64,000 nt of DNA, taken from the NCBI RefSeq assembly GCF_034718895.1, contig NZ_JAYERP010000001.1, positions 2,046,001 through 2,110,000 on the forward strand, read 5' to 3'. The position numbers and the translations under genes were made by a program. Shown here one piece after another: positions 54,095-64,000 of the stretch. A model generated the notes under the pieces. The model was not told the origin of the DNA. It made no database searches and saw only the letters and a program-made list of their open reading frames with translations. The DNA is from Paenibacillus phoenicis. Lineage in GTDB: Bacteria > Bacillota > Bacilli > Paenibacillales > Paenibacillaceae. Every line of letters starts with the position of its first letter. Position 1 is the first letter of the stretch.

Positions 54095-54778
54095 CTAAAC
54101 CCCAAACAATGCCAGGAAAAGATGGGCAAACTGGTAATAGATTGATTCGGCTGCATTATATAACGGCACAATCGTATATTGCTGCATCCCCGGGACGATC
54201 AGGATCACTAAGAAGATCAGCACCGACCACTGCTCATATTGCTGCAATTTGCCCAGCATGCGGCGCGGCACGACATCCTCCAAAATTCGATAGCCGTCCA
54301 GCGGCGGTAAAGGAATCAGGTTAAATAAAAATAAGAAAAAGTTCATGACCGTAAATAGATTAAAGAAAATGAGAACGGCTTGAAACAACTTCTCGTTCGT
54401 AATCGAATCCAGCACGCCAAAGCGAGCCAGCATCACGTAAACAAGCGTCCCCAGGACGCCCAGCAGCAAGTTGCTGAGCGGCCCGGCAACGGATACAATC
54501 ACACCCATCAGGCGCGGTTTGCTGAAATTGTCCCGGTTCACCGGAACCGGCCGAGCCCAACCGAACCCGGCAAGCAGGAGCAGGATAATGCCCAATAGAT
54601 CAAAATGAACTGCCGGGTTCAACGTCACGCGACCCAGCAGCTTGGCTGTCGGGTCCCCAAATTTGTTCGCAAAATAGGCATGAGAAAATTCATGCAGCGT
54701 AAAGGCGATCACCAGCGTGATCAAATAAAAGGGGAGCTGTTCCAACGGAACCCGCAATATTCGGTCTAGTAAATCCAT
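54095..54778 (-). CDS. Site-2 protease family (M50) membrane protein
   Basis: A 227-residue intramembrane metalloprotease-like protein with about six hydrophobic segments. The zinc motif HEFSH lies in FTLHEFSHAYFANKFG near residue 28, and the third ligand in NLIPLPPLDGYRI near 165. The length and single membrane core (no PDZ) match the YwhC/YydH-like soluble-free type rather than RseP. Substrate unknown. It lies six bases from prmA and about 90 from rsmE. Confidence 0.88.
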   Translation of the reverse strand: MDLLDRILRVPLEQLPFYLITLVIAFTLHEFSHAYFANKFGDPTAKLLGRVTLNPAVHFDLLGIILLLLAGFGWARPVPVNRDNFSKPRLMGVIVSVAGPLSNLLLGVLGTLVYVMLARFGVLDSITNEKLFQAVLIFFNLFTVMNFFLFLFNLIPLPPLDGYRILEDVVPRRMLGKLQQYEQWSVLIFLVILIVPGMQQYTIVPLYNAAESIYYQFAHLFLALFGV

Positions 54779-54784
54779 ATATAG

Positions 54785-55753
54785 TTACCTCTTTCTCGTC
54801 ACAAAAGCGACCCAATCTTCTTCCCGGGCCGTCCGTTCCAGTTCGAAACCCGCGGCAATCAGCGCTTCTTGTACGGCTTGTTCTTTATTCTTATAAATCC
54901 CCGAGGCGATATAATAACCGCCGGGTGCCAATGCTTGATAGACATCCTCGATAAACAGCAAAATGATCTCTGCCAAAATGTTAGCCACGACCACCCGTAC
55001 CGGCAGCTTGATCTCTACACCCGTGCTGCCTTCTCCTTTCAGAACGGATAACAGGTCGCTTTCCACGACTTGGATCCGGTCCTCAAGACCATTCAGACGC
55101 GTGTTCTCCTTCGCACTAGATACGGCTACCGGATCCAGATCCAGCGCCAACACCTTGGAGGCACCAAGCCGACATGCTCCGATGGCCAGAATCCCTGAAC
55201 CTGTGCCGACATCAATCACTTCGTCCCCTTCTTGGATAATGCTCTCAAGCGTGCGTAAGCAAAGGGATGTTGTTGGATGCGTACCTGTACCAAACGCCAT
55301 ACCAGGGTCCAGCTCGATAATTTGCTCGTTCGGCGAAACTGGTACATATTCCTCCCACGTTGGTTTGATCGTCAGTCTCTCAGAGACCCGCAGCGGCTTG
55401 AAATATTGCTTCCAATTGTTCGCCCAATCGTCCTCACTGACATCCCGCACGGAGATCTCCGCAACCCCAGGATCGATATCAAAGCTCTTAAGTTCCTCGA
55501 TGCGTGCGCGGACTTCCGCAATCACTTCGTCGATATCTAGTCCTTCCGGAAAATACCCGCTGATTTTCGCTTCTCCTTCAGGAATGTCATTAGGGGGAAT
55601 TTCAAACCATTGTCCCAGTGAAGTATCCCGAGGTTTATCGTTATCGACGTGCTCTTCAATGGTTACCCCGCCTGCGCCTGCTTCATGCAGGAAGTTGGAA
55701 ACCATCTCCACCGCTTCTTCCGTCGTATGTATAGTTATTTCTTTCCAAATCAT
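54785..55753 (-). CDS. prmA: Ribosomal protein L11 methyltransferase PrmA
   Basis: A 322-residue SAM-dependent methyltransferase that trimethylates L11. The N-terminal ferredoxin-like substrate domain (about 1-60) is followed by the SAM motif VIDVGTGSGILAIGA near residue 175 and the signature ANILAEIILL near 250. ATG at 55753 has GGAGG ten bases upstream and the family start MIWKEITIHT. It is the first gene of the prmA-protease-rsmE-mtaB run. Confidence 0.95.
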   Translation of the reverse strand: MIWKEITIHTTEEAVEMVSNFLHEAGAGGVTIEEHVDNDKPRDTSLGQWFEIPPNDIPEGEAKISGYFPEGLDIDEVIAEVRARIEELKSFDIDPGVAEISVRDVSEDDWANNWKQYFKPLRVSERLTIKPTWEEYVPVSPNEQIIELDPGMAFGTGTHPTTSLCLRTLESIIQEGDEVIDVGTGSGILAIGACRLGASKVLALDLDPVAVSSAKENTRLNGLEDRIQVVESDLLSVLKGEGSTGVEIKLPVRVVVANILAEIILLFIEDVYQALAPGGYYIASGIYKNKEQAVQEALIAAGFELERTAREEDWVAFVTRKR

Positions 55754-55863
55754 CGTATGATTTCCTCCTTGACTTACATGCATAAAATTAATTGTACTAT
55801 AGATTCAGGAACGTGACAAAACAAAACAGGGAACCATTCGGGTCCCCCGTCTGCTGCTTACGA

Positions 55864-56043
55864 TTACAGCTTGTATTGTCCCTGCTGGCGTGCGTCCGCC
55901 CGTTCGCTGCGCTCCAGCGCTTCCCAATCCTCTTGATCAGCCCTCTCTTCGGAAAACTCCACATCCGTGTAATGTACGATCGGCAGATTTTTTCCTTTGG
56001 CAGAGATCCGCTTGGTTCGCCGATCCTCCTGGCTTTGACTCAT
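55864..56043 (-). CDS. Small YfhD-like protein
   Basis: A 59-residue highly charged protein, MSQSQEDRRTKRISAKGKNL at the start, then a core DVEFSEERADQEDWEALERS that resembles the YfhD family of Bacillales. No function is known. AAGGAG lies 12 bases before the ATG. It is separated from prmA by about 110 bases and from the next gene by about 80. Confidence 0.6.
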   Translation of the reverse strand: MSQSQEDRRTKRISAKGKNLPIVHYTDVEFSEERADQEDWEALERSERADARQQGQYKL

Positions 56044-56119
56044 CTCTCGCTTCAGCTCCTTTCCATGTATTCTCCGAGTATTCTCCGATTGGCATGATTG
56101 GAGTCATCCTTCTTAACGA

Positions 56120-56488
56120 TTAAATCAAGCCGCCCGCTTCTTCAATGATGCGCAGCGCCTGATGATGAATCGATTCGTCAACGACAGCGGTCAGTAAAAT
56201 ATCATGGCCGGTCGGCCCGCCTTGTCCCCCATGGCTAAGTCCGCTGGCTGCCGGATCCGCTGCTGCCAATATCCCCGCTGATTGGTTGGTCATCGACGCA
56301 TCCTGGATGACAGCCGCCAGGCTGGAGATGCTTCCCGTCACCGGGTTCATCGGATTGTAGCCCTCGCCGGCATAACGGCTGAATCTATCAATCGATATCT
56401 CTTCCACCCGCAGCGCATTTAATTTGCGGGCAACCCCTTCGGCCTGTTCCGGGCTTTTGAAATAGGCCAAAATGTTCTTTTCAGCCAT
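56120..56488 (-). CDS. Uncharacterised small protein
   Basis: I do not recognise this 122-residue protein with certainty. The N-terminus (MAEKNILAYFKSPEQAEGVA, then RKLNAL) has the spacing of a ferredoxin-like alpha-beta fold as in the general stress protein 17M-like family; the middle is glycine, serine and alanine rich (about 45-95) and the end (LLTAVVDESIHHQALRIIEE) could be the last strand and helix of the same fold. The ATG at 56488 is preceded by GGAGG. It is divergent from the sigma-W-type promoter and membrane protein gene at 56704. Confidence 0.6.
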   Translation of the reverse strand: MAEKNILAYFKSPEQAEGVARKLNALRVEEISIDRFSRYAGEGYNPMNPVTGSISSLAAVIQDASMTNQSAGILAAADPAASGLSHGGQGGPTGHDILLTAVVDESIHHQALRIIEEAGGLI

Positions 56489-56619
56489 CCTTCCTCCCTG
56501 CCTTTCGTTTTACACTTCAATGAAGCTGCACGCTCGCAGCCCATTATTCGGTAGGATGTAATTTTGGCCATGGCTTTATACAAATTTTGTTCGTTTACCG
56601 ACCTGAATTGATTTAAAAT

Positions 56620-56645
56620 TGAAACGTTTCCTTGGCTTGTCCGTA
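56620..56645 (+). promoter_or_regulatory. Sigma-W-type (ECF) promoter
   Basis: TGAAAC at 56620-56625, a 16-base spacer and CGTA at 56642-56645 match the sigma-W consensus TGAAAC-N16-CGTA exactly. The start codon of the small membrane protein lies about 60 bases downstream. The match is in the sequence; use by an ECF sigma factor of envelope stress is inference. Confidence 0.7.
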
Positions 56646-56703
56646 TTACTCGATGGGGAAGCGAACATACTTATCTTACAATCATAGGAGGAGTTTATAG
56701 ACG

Positions 56704-57135
56704 ATGTTAAAAAGAATAATGCTTCTGATGATGGTCTTCACCGTCTTCTTCACCTTCACCGCCCCTGACTTTGCTGACGCCAGACGCGGCGGATTCAAAT
56801 CCGGCCCTCGGTCGTACAATCCAACCCCGAAGAAGCCGTCGCAAAGCGAATATCAGAATACGACGGGCAATCGCACCGGAACCCAAACGGGAACTCCGAC
56901 AACAAACCGCGGATTCTTTAGCGGCGGCAGCTTTATGCGCGGCATGATGATCGGCGGGCTTGCGGGTCTGCTGTTCGGCAGCCTATTCAGCAGTATGGGC
57001 TTCTTCGGCAATCTGCTGGGATTAGCCGTAAATCTGTTGGCAATCTATGTGATCATTGCCGCCGCAATGGCTCTGTACCGCCGATTCAAAAAGCAGCCGC
57101 GCCACGACGATTATCGCAACGGAGGCCGTTATTAA
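56704..57135 (+). CDS. Small glycine-rich membrane protein with signal peptide
   Basis: A 143-residue protein of unknown function: signal peptide (LLMMVFTVFFTFTAPDFADA), then a Pro/Thr/Asn/Gly-rich extracellular-like stretch (about 25-70), a glycine-zipper helix pair (GMMIGGLAGLLFGSLFSSMG) and a second helix (LLGLAVNLLAIYVIIAAAMA), ending in a basic tail. GGAGGAG lies eight bases before the ATG. The layout resembles the N-terminal part of Tim44-like proteins. It is followed four bases later by the YxcD-like gene, one transcript, under the sigma-W-type promoter. Confidence 0.72.
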   Translation: MLKRIMLLMMVFTVFFTFTAPDFADARRGGFKSGPRSYNPTPKKPSQSEYQNTTGNRTGTQTGTPTTNRGFFSGGSFMRGMMIGGLAGLLFGSLFSSMGFFGNLLGLAVNLLAIYVIIAAAMALYRRFKKQPRHDDYRNGGRY

Positions 57136-57138
57136 GCC

Positions 57139-57423
57139 ATGATCCTCGGTATGGACGAAATTATTAACGCGATTTGCCTGCATACGGCCGAACGGAGGGG
57201 CGTCCGCCCCACCGATGTGACGGTCGAGCTCAGCTGGGACGAGGATACCGGCTATACCGGTGAAGTATGGGTGAACGGCCGCAGTTGGTATATCGTTGAG
57301 TCGAACATCATGGAGGCGATCATGGTGTACGTACATCGGGAATACGGAATGCGGGTCTTCCGGGAAGATATCCGGCTGATGCTGGAGGATGAAATCTTGG
57401 CGGAGATTCGGACGGAAGGTTGA
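57139..57423 (+). CDS. YxcD family protein (DUF2653)
   Basis: A 94-residue protein of the DUF2653 (YxcD) family, unknown function. The core LSWDEDTGYTGEVWVNGRSW (near 40-60) and the final MRVFREDIRLMLEDEI are characteristic. It begins three bases after the stop of the membrane protein gene and ends in a strong terminator. Co-transcription with a sigma-W-type promoter suggests an envelope-stress role, which is inference. Confidence 0.75.
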   Translation: MILGMDEIINAICLHTAERRGVRPTDVTVELSWDEDTGYTGEVWVNGRSWYIVESNIMEAIMVYVHREYGMRVFREDIRLMLEDEILAEIRTEG

Positions 57424-57440
57424 TTTTTCAATACAAAAAC

Positions 57441-57484
57441 AAAAGCGCGAACTAGGGAATTATTTCTCCTTAGCTCGCGCTTTT
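57441..57484. terminator. Bidirectional terminator between yxcD-like and dnaJ genes
   Basis: AAAAGCGCGA and CTCGCGCTTTT pair, extended by a CTAAGG/CCTAG-type inner stem. A and T runs lie on both sides, so it can end both the plus-strand YxcD gene and the minus-strand dnaJ. Confidence 0.88.
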
Positions 57485-57496
57485 ATGTTGGAGCGA

Positions 57497-58615
57497 TTAG
57501 TCTCCGCGAAACGCCCGTTTCATTCGGTCAAAAAACGATTGCTCATGCTCATGCGTCTGCTCGCCGTCCAACGAAGCAAATTGGCGCAGCAGCTCCTTCT
57601 GCTCTTCGCTGAGCTTGCTTGGCGTCACAACGACCACTTTAACATGCTGGTCGCCTTGACCGATTCCACGCAGGCGCGGCACCCCTTTCCCTTTCAAGCG
57701 GAAGTAGGTTCCGGTTTGCGTTCCTGCCGGAATTTTCAGCTTCACTTTCTCTGTCAGCGTAGGAATTTCGATTTCATCCCCCAGCGCAGCTTGGGCGAAC
57801 GTCAACGGAACCTCACAATAGATATCGTCGCCCTCGCGGTAGAAGAAATCATGCGGTTTCACGCGGATCACGATGTACAAATCGCCGGCTGGACCGCCGC
57901 GCAACCCGCTTTCACCTTCACCGGACATCCGCAGTTGAGCTCCATCGTCAACCCCTGCCGGAATGCGGACATGAATTTTACGCTGCTTCTTTACCTTGCC
58001 GCTGCCTGCGCAGGTCGGACATTTCTCCTTGATGATTTGCCCTCTTCCGCCGCAGTTCGTACAAGTACGCCGGTTCACCATACGGCCAAACGGTGTATTT
58101 TGAACGACTTCCTGTTGCCCGGTGCCATGGCACACGGAACAGGTGACCGGTTTGGTCCCTGGTTTCGCTCCCGTTCCAAAGCAGGTATCGCAGCTTTCAG
58201 TACGCGGAATGGTGATGTCCGTTTCTTTCCCGAACACCGCTTCCTTAAATTCGATCGTCATCGTGTATTGCAAATCGTTACCGCGCTGCGGCGCATTCGG
58301 ATCACGCCGGCTGCCGCCGCCGAAGAACATATCGAAGATATCCCCGAAGCCGCCAAAATCCGCGTCAGAGAAGCCGCCGCCCATCCCCTGATTCGGATCC
58401 ATATGGCCATATTGGTCATAACGCGACCGTTTCGCTGGATCACTTAAGACGTCATAGGCTTCCTTGACTTCTTTGAATTTCGCTTCCGCATCCGCCGCTT
58501 TATTGACGTCCGGGTGATATTGCCGGGCCAGCTTGCGGTAAGCTTTTTTGATTTCGTCTTCAGTTGCGTTTTTACTGAGGCCCAGCACCTCGTAGTAATC
58601 GCGCTTCTCTGCCAT
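57497..58615 (-). CDS. dnaJ: Chaperone DnaJ
   Basis: DnaJ delivers unfolded clients to DnaK and stimulates its ATPase. The 372-residue protein has the J domain (HPD motif in YHPDVNK near 33), a Gly/Phe-rich linker, four CXXCXGXG zinc modules ([32 protein letters not shown]) near residues 145-200, and the C-terminal substrate-binding domain. ATG at 58613-58615 has GGGGGTGG upstream, so the longer reading is not used. About 160 bases with a hairpin terminator separate it from dnaK. Confidence 0.97.
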   Translation of the reverse strand: MAEKRDYYEVLGLSKNATEDEIKKAYRKLARQYHPDVNKAADAEAKFKEVKEAYDVLSDPAKRSRYDQYGHMDPNQGMGGGFSDADFGGFGDIFDMFFGGGSRRDPNAPQRGNDLQYTMTIEFKEAVFGKETDITIPRTESCDTCFGTGAKPGTKPVTCSVCHGTGQQEVVQNTPFGRMVNRRTCTNCGGRGQIIKEKCPTCAGSGKVKKQRKIHVRIPAGVDDGAQLRMSGEGESGLRGGPAGDLYIVIRVKPHDFFYREGDDIYCEVPLTFAQAALGDEIEIPTLTEKVKLKIPAGTQTGTYFRLKGKGVPRLRGIGQGDQHVKVVVVTPSKLSEEQKELLRQFASLDGEQTHEHEQSFFDRMKRAFRGD

Positions 58616-58687
58616 CCTTCCACCCCCATCGGTCATCTTTTAATCACGAAGTAAATCTATTCAATAACCCTTATCAGCAAAAGGAAA

Positions 58688-58718
58688 GTCAAAGTGCGGT
58701 AGCAGCCCGCACTTTGAC
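58688..58718 (-). terminator. Hairpin between dnaK and dnaJ
   Basis: A perfect 12-base-pair stem (GTCAAAGTGCGG and its complement) with a short loop lies about 60 bases after the dnaK stop, followed on the minus strand by TTTCCTTTTGC. It may end most dnaK messages or lower dnaJ expression. Confidence 0.78.
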
Positions 58719-58777
58719 CTTCCCGGATGCCAAAGTCTATTCACCAGACTCAAACTGCTCTGTGAGCCATCTTAGCT

Positions 58778-60628
<1,851 letters not shown>

Positions 60629-60672
60629 TTAATAGGTTGAATCGTCTTTTGGATTCGTTGTTAGCTGCTATA

Positions 60673-61332
60673 TTAGCCGCTGACTTTGACCATCGCCGGG
60701 CGCAGCACCTTATCTTTCAGCATATAGCCTTTCTGCACAACTTCCACGACGATGCCCTCTTCATGCTCCTCGGATTCCACCTGCATAATCGCCTGATGGA
60801 ATTCAGGATTAAACGGCTGGCCCTCCGCTTCCATCGGAGTGAGGCCTTCCGCCTTCAAGACGCCTTCCAGTTGGCGGAAGATCATTTCCACCCCTTTGAC
60901 ATATGAGGCGGCGTCCGAGATGTCTCCGGTTGTGTTAAGCGCCCGTTCAAAGTTGTCAATCACCGGAAGCAGCTCGGTAATCAGCTTGGCGGATGCGTAT
61001 TTGCCCAGTTCTTCCTTTTCCTTCACCGTACGGCGCCGGAAATTATCGAAATCCGCCTGAGCACGCAGCAAGCGCTGCTGAAATTCCTCGTTCTCCGCAC
61101 GCAGCTTCTCCAGCTCCGCAGTCACATCTGCGTTATTCGCTTCGTTGACAGCCTCAGCTGCACCCTCTCCACCGGCAGCGTCCTGAGTATCCTGCGGCTC
61201 TTGAGCCGCTACTTCATCCTGCCTCTCTTCGGATTCCGGGGTGTTTTGCAAGTCCTCTTTCACGTTATCGTTCATATTCGTTTCTTCCTCTACAGTGTGA
61301 TTGTTGTCCTGAATCGGCTGTGATTCCTTCAA
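60673..61332 (-). CDS. grpE: Nucleotide exchange factor GrpE
   Basis: GrpE releases ADP from DnaK. The 219-residue protein has a disordered acidic N-terminus (about 1-70), the long coiled coil with AELEKLRAENEEFQQRLLRA and the conserved DFDNFRRRTVKEKEEL, and a C-terminal beta-wing domain (GMVLKDKVLRPA-like YMLKDKVLRPAMVKVS). Start is TTG at 61332, eight bases from AAGGAGG; the GTG at 61341 sits inside that site and was rejected. It lies between hrcA and dnaK. Confidence 0.95.
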   Translation of the reverse strand: MKESQPIQDNNHTVEEETNMNDNVKEDLQNTPESEERQDEVAAQEPQDTQDAAGGEGAAEAVNEANNADVTAELEKLRAENEEFQQRLLRAQADFDNFRRRTVKEKEELGKYASAKLITELLPVIDNFERALNTTGDISDAASYVKGVEMIFRQLEGVLKAEGLTPMEAEGQPFNPEFHQAIMQVESEEHEEGIVVEVVQKGYMLKDKVLRPAMVKVSG

Positions 61333-61378
61333 GATGCTCACCTCCTTAACATGCAGCTAGACCCGCAGATCATGCATG

Positions 61379-62407
61379 TTATTGCATCCGGCTCAGAAAA
61401 TTGCTTAGGTCCTTCGACAAAATTTCCAAAATCCGGATCACTCGGGCATATTCCATCCGTGTAGGTCCCAAAATGCCGATCGTACCAACCGCTTCGCCTT
61501 CGACTTGATAGGTTGCCGTGATGAGGCTGCAGTTGGCAAAGGCTTCATGCCCGTTTTCGGTGCCGATTCGCACTTGAATGCCAGACCCGGATGCGGAAGA
61601 GATCATTTTCGTCAAGGTTGGGGTCTCTTCCAGTACATCCAGAATCCCTTTGACCTTCTCGACATCGCGGAATTCCGGCTGTGTCAGCATGTTCGTCGCC
61701 CCGCTCAGGAAGAGGCGTTGCCCCTCTGTGCCCGGGTCAAGCGCTTGATCCAGCACCTTCATCAGATCTTCAAAATGCTCAATATGCCGTTGCATCTCTT
61801 GAGCAATCTCGTTATACAAGGCAGTCTTGAGCTTATAGATCGGCACCCCAGCAAGTTTGCGGTTCAACAGGTTGACCACCCGCTCCATTTCGGATACGGA
61901 TACGTCCGGCGGAATCGCGACGGTCTTGTTCTCCACTTGTCCTGTATTCGTCACGACGATCGCCACCGCCTTCGTTTCGTTTAACGGCAATAGCTGGAAG
62001 TGACGCAAAGACGTATGAAAAACTTCCGGCCCCAGCAGGATGGAAGTGTAATTGGTCATTTGGGATAGAATGGTCCCAGCATGTTGAATCACTTGTTCAG
62101 TTTCGTTTAGCTTTTCTGCGAAGAATGCTTTTAACGTCGTTACTTCTTCATTCGATAGTAAGTTCAACGGCGTCAGGTGATCCACATAGTAGCGGTAGCC
62201 TTTATGAGAAGGAATCCGCCCCGCCGACGTATGCGGCTGCTCCAAAAAACCGAGCTCTTCCAAGTCGGCCATTTCGTTCCGGATCGTTGCCGGACTGTAC
62301 CCGACATCGCCCCGTTTCGAAATGCTTCGGGATCCCACAGGCTCCGCCGAGCGAATATAGTCATCAACAATAGCGGTCAATATCATTCTTTGGCGTTCCG
62401 TCAACAT
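61379..62407 (-). CDS. hrcA: Heat-inducible transcriptional repressor HrcA
   Basis: HrcA represses the class I heat-shock genes by binding the CIRCE operator; GroEL helps keep it folded. The 342-residue protein has an N-terminal winged helix (LTERQRMILTAIVDDYIRSA) with VGSRSISKRGDVGYSPATIRNEMADLEELG, and the dimerisation/GAF-like part. ATG at 62407 has GGGAGG upstream. Its own promoter overlaps CIRCE, so the gene is self-regulated. Confidence 0.97.
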   Translation of the reverse strand: MLTERQRMILTAIVDDYIRSAEPVGSRSISKRGDVGYSPATIRNEMADLEELGFLEQPHTSAGRIPSHKGYRYYVDHLTPLNLLSNEEVTTLKAFFAEKLNETEQVIQHAGTILSQMTNYTSILLGPEVFHTSLRHFQLLPLNETKAVAIVVTNTGQVENKTVAIPPDVSVSEMERVVNLLNRKLAGVPIYKLKTALYNEIAQEMQRHIEHFEDLMKVLDQALDPGTEGQRLFLSGATNMLTQPEFRDVEKVKGILDVLEETPTLTKMISSASGSGIQVRIGTENGHEAFANCSLITATYQVEGEAVGTIGILGPTRMEYARVIRILEILSKDLSNFLSRMQ

Positions 62408-62445
62408 GGCAATCCCTCCCGGATAAACTCGATTTTTCCGAATCG

Positions 62446-62472
62446 TTAGCACTCAATGTCATAGAGTGCTAA
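62446..62472 (-). promoter_or_regulatory. CIRCE operator
   Basis: TTAGCACTC (62446-62454), a nine-base spacer and GAGTGCTAA (62464-62472) give the exact CIRCE consensus. It lies between the promoter and the hrcA start, so HrcA should repress the whole hrcA-grpE-dnaK-dnaJ unit. Confidence 0.97.
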
Positions 62473-62483
62473 TCACTAATACA

Positions 62484-62513
62484 AAAATACCAAACCGACC
62501 TGACGATTGTCAA
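62484..62513 (-). promoter_or_regulatory. Promoter of the heat-shock operon
   Basis: TTGACA (62508-62513) and TATTTT (62484-62489) on the minus strand with an 18-base spacer form a vegetative promoter. Its transcription start should lie directly before CIRCE. Confidence 0.75.
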
Positions 62514-62514
62514 G

Positions 62515-62982
62515 TCAGTCCAGTATCTTGAGAACGGCGATTTCATCGCAGCAATGCTGCTTTGCACAATTGACGCAGTCGGTCCATACTTTCTCCGGAA
62601 AGATCTCTTTATTCACGACTGTAAAGCCATTTTTAATAAAAAAGGAAACCTCATAGGTGAGCGCCATCACTTTGGGGATCGCTTGTCTCCGGGCCTCTTC
62701 CACCAGTTGCTCGACCAGCATGGAACCAAGCCCCTTCCCCTTGTGGCCTTCGGCGATCCCAAGGGAACGGATTTCAACCAGTTCCTCCCCCAGCTTGCAC
62801 AGCGAACCGCAGCCGACGACCTCGCCATCCACTTCCGCCACGACGAAATCCTGGATCTGACGCTCCAACACCGCCCGTGAACGCGGCAGCATAATGCCTC
62901 GCCGGGCATACCCTTCAATGATGTTATATAATGGCTCGACATCCGCTAAATTCGCCTGTCTGCACACGGCTACCGCTGGCAT
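62515..62982 (-). CDS. GNAT N-acetyltransferase (short ArgA-like, cysteine-rich tail)
   Basis: A 155-residue GNAT acetyltransferase. The acetyl-CoA motif A RSLGIAEGHKGKGLGSMLV lies near residues 72-90. The tail WTDCVNCAKQHCCDEIAVLK carries four cysteines in the order seen in short stand-alone ArgA-like enzymes, which start arginine biosynthesis by acetylating glutamate; the substrate is not certain. The stop lies close to the heat-shock promoter, so the gene precedes that operon without overlap. Confidence 0.75.
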   Translation of the reverse strand: MPAVAVCRQANLADVEPLYNIIEGYARRGIMLPRSRAVLERQIQDFVVAEVDGEVVGCGSLCKLGEELVEIRSLGIAEGHKGKGLGSMLVEQLVEEARRQAIPKVMALTYEVSFFIKNGFTVVNKEIFPEKVWTDCVNCAKQHCCDEIAVLKILD

Positions 62983-63096
62983 GCTGATTCCCCCTCGATC
63001 ACAAATAATATGAATAAATATACATTATACGGTATAAAACTTCAAGAGAAATGTTTCATGGCCATGTCATTTTTCCAAGTATATTCAGCGACATGT

Positions 63097-63140
63097 AAAA
63101 AAGCAGCTTTGCTACTTCATTAAAGAAGCGCAAGCTGCTT
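63097..63140 (-). terminator. Terminator after hemW
   Basis: AAGCAGCTT...GAAG and its complement form a stem of about 16 pairs around ATTAAA, followed on the minus strand by TTTTTTACATG. It lies 13 bases after the hemW stop. Confidence 0.9.
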
Positions 63141-63153
63141 GTTGGATAAGTCA

Positions 63154-64000
63154 CTAATCCGTTAAGACGCCGATAAATTCGGCAAACACTTCGTTTCCGA
63201 ACAACACGCCTTGCTTGCTGAGCCGATAGCCTTCACCGTCGCTATGAGGCTCCAACAGGCCGGCGCTTAACATCTTCGTAAGCTGCCGGGCAAATACATC
63301 GTCCAGCTCTTCGCCAAATTGTCTCCGGAAATCCGCCTTACGGATGCCGTCCAGCATCCGAAGTCCAACCATAACGAAGTCCTCCATCGCCTCTTCCCGG
63401 GACACGCCAAATTGCTCCAAGCGAGGCAATCCTGTCTTCGCCGCTTCCACATAAGGGTTCACGCCCTTAATGTTCACGTGACGCGTGCGGCCGACATACC
63501 CGTGGGCGCCGGCGCCCAAACCGTAATAATCCTCGTTCTTCCAGTACGTGATGTTGTGCCGGCTGGCGAAGCCGGGTTTGGCAAAATTGCTGATCTCGTA
63601 TTGCTTGTAACCGGCTTGTTCCATTCGCTCCATTAACAGCAGGTACATGTTCAGTTCCTCCTCTTCGCTTGGAAGCGGGAGCTGATTTTTGTGGTACAAC
63701 GTATGGAACAACGTGTTCTCCTCAACCTTCAGGCTGTAAATCGAATAATGCGGCAGCCCAAGCTCCAATGCCCGTGAGACGCTGTAGTCCAGCATCTCAA
63801 CCGTTTGGTTGGGCAGACCAAACATCAAATCGATGGACAGATTATCTAGCCCAACAGCTCTAGCATTCTCCAAGCTCCGGTAGACATCATCGGTGTTATG
63901 GATCCGGCCAATGCCGCTCAGAAGCTCATTCTGGAATGCCTGCACGCCAAAGCTGACCCGGTTGACGCCGCCGTCTTTCATGACGGTCAACTTGTCGCGG
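63154..64000 (-). CDS. hemW: Radical SAM heme chaperone HemW (partial, 5' end outside the window)
   Basis: The C-terminal 282 residues of HemW (the older name is coproporphyrinogen III oxidase-like HemN). HemW binds heme and inserts it in respiratory enzymes; the radical SAM cluster motif is beyond the window edge. Visible are VSFGVQAFQNELLSGIGRIH, the conserved GLDNLSIDLMFGLPNQT near 48-64 of the visible part, YQYEIS-like YKQYEISNFAKPG and LGAGAHGYV. The frame continues open to base 64000, so the gene is only truncated by the window. Confidence 0.93.
   Translation of the reverse strand, partial: RDKLTVMKDGGVNRVSFGVQAFQNELLSGIGRIHNTDDVYRSLENARAVGLDNLSIDLMFGLPNQTVEMLDYSVSRALELGLPHYSIYSLKVEENTLFHTLYHKNQLPLPSEEEELNMYLLLMERMEQAGYKQYEISNFAKPGFASRHNITYWKNEDYYGLGAGAHGYVGRTRHVNIKGVNPYVEAAKTGLPRLEQFGVSREEAMEDFVMVGLRMLDGIRKADFRRQFGEELDDVFARQLTKMLSAGLLEPHSDGEGYRLSKQGVLFGNEVFAEFIGVLTD

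Overview
This is a chromosomal stretch from a spore-forming Gram-positive bacterium, most likely Paenibacillaceae (Paenibacillus sensu lato). The evidence is the gene order, which matches the Bacillus subtilis yqe-yqf region in long blocks; the sporulation genes yqfC and yqfD and a YpuI protein; a T-box glycyl-tRNA synthetase operon; Shine-Dalgarno sites in front of GTG and TTG as well as ATG starts; and a moderately high GC content. Species cannot be named from sequence alone. Almost all genes are on the minus strand, so reading from the right end to the left follows transcription.

Region by region. (1) 1-6.6 kb: two divergent TerC-type membrane proteins, the sulfur-transfer pair thiI/cysteine desulfurase, a lytic transglycosylase and small proteins (DUF4190-like, DUF1540, YpuI). 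(2) 6.8-8.5 kb: an IS110-family insertion element with a complete transposase and a structured noncoding leader, the place where IS110 bridge RNAs lie. (3) 8.5-11 kb: a secreted subtilase and, on the opposite strand, RNase P RNA of class A architecture. (4) 11-30.3 kb: a core block, in transcription order HIT protein, rpsU, yqeY, yqfC, yqfD, phoH-like, pgpH, ybeY, dgkA, cdd, era, yqzL, recO, [T-box] glyQ, glyS, yqxD, dnaG, rpoD, trmK, nif3-like. These genes cover translation, rRNA maturation, c-di-AMP turnover, DNA priming and primary sigma factor synthesis. (5) 30.4-49.9 kb: a block not found at this place in B. subtilis: a two-component system with an ABC-2 exporter (composition like the linearmycin-resistance Lnr system), the double-strand-break repair cluster addB-addA-sbcD-sbcC, and an RlmI-like rRNA methyltransferase. 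(6) 50-64 kb: Na/Pi cotransporter-like protein, NUDIX hydrolase, mtaB, rsmE, site-2 protease, prmA, small proteins, and the heat-shock cluster hrcA-grpE-dnaK-dnaJ with a perfect CIRCE operator, then a GNAT acetyltransferase and a partial hemW.

Most of the window is ordinary housekeeping DNA. The points worth a second look are a canonical -1 slippery heptamer exactly where a terC gene changes frame, the probable IS110 bridge RNA leader, the class A rnpB, a near-perfect sigma-W-type promoter before a small membrane protein, a branched terminator-like RNA at 30.4 kb, and a family of short dispersed repeats at 13.1 and 22.5 kb. I do not see a convincing new multi-gene defence or biosynthetic system.
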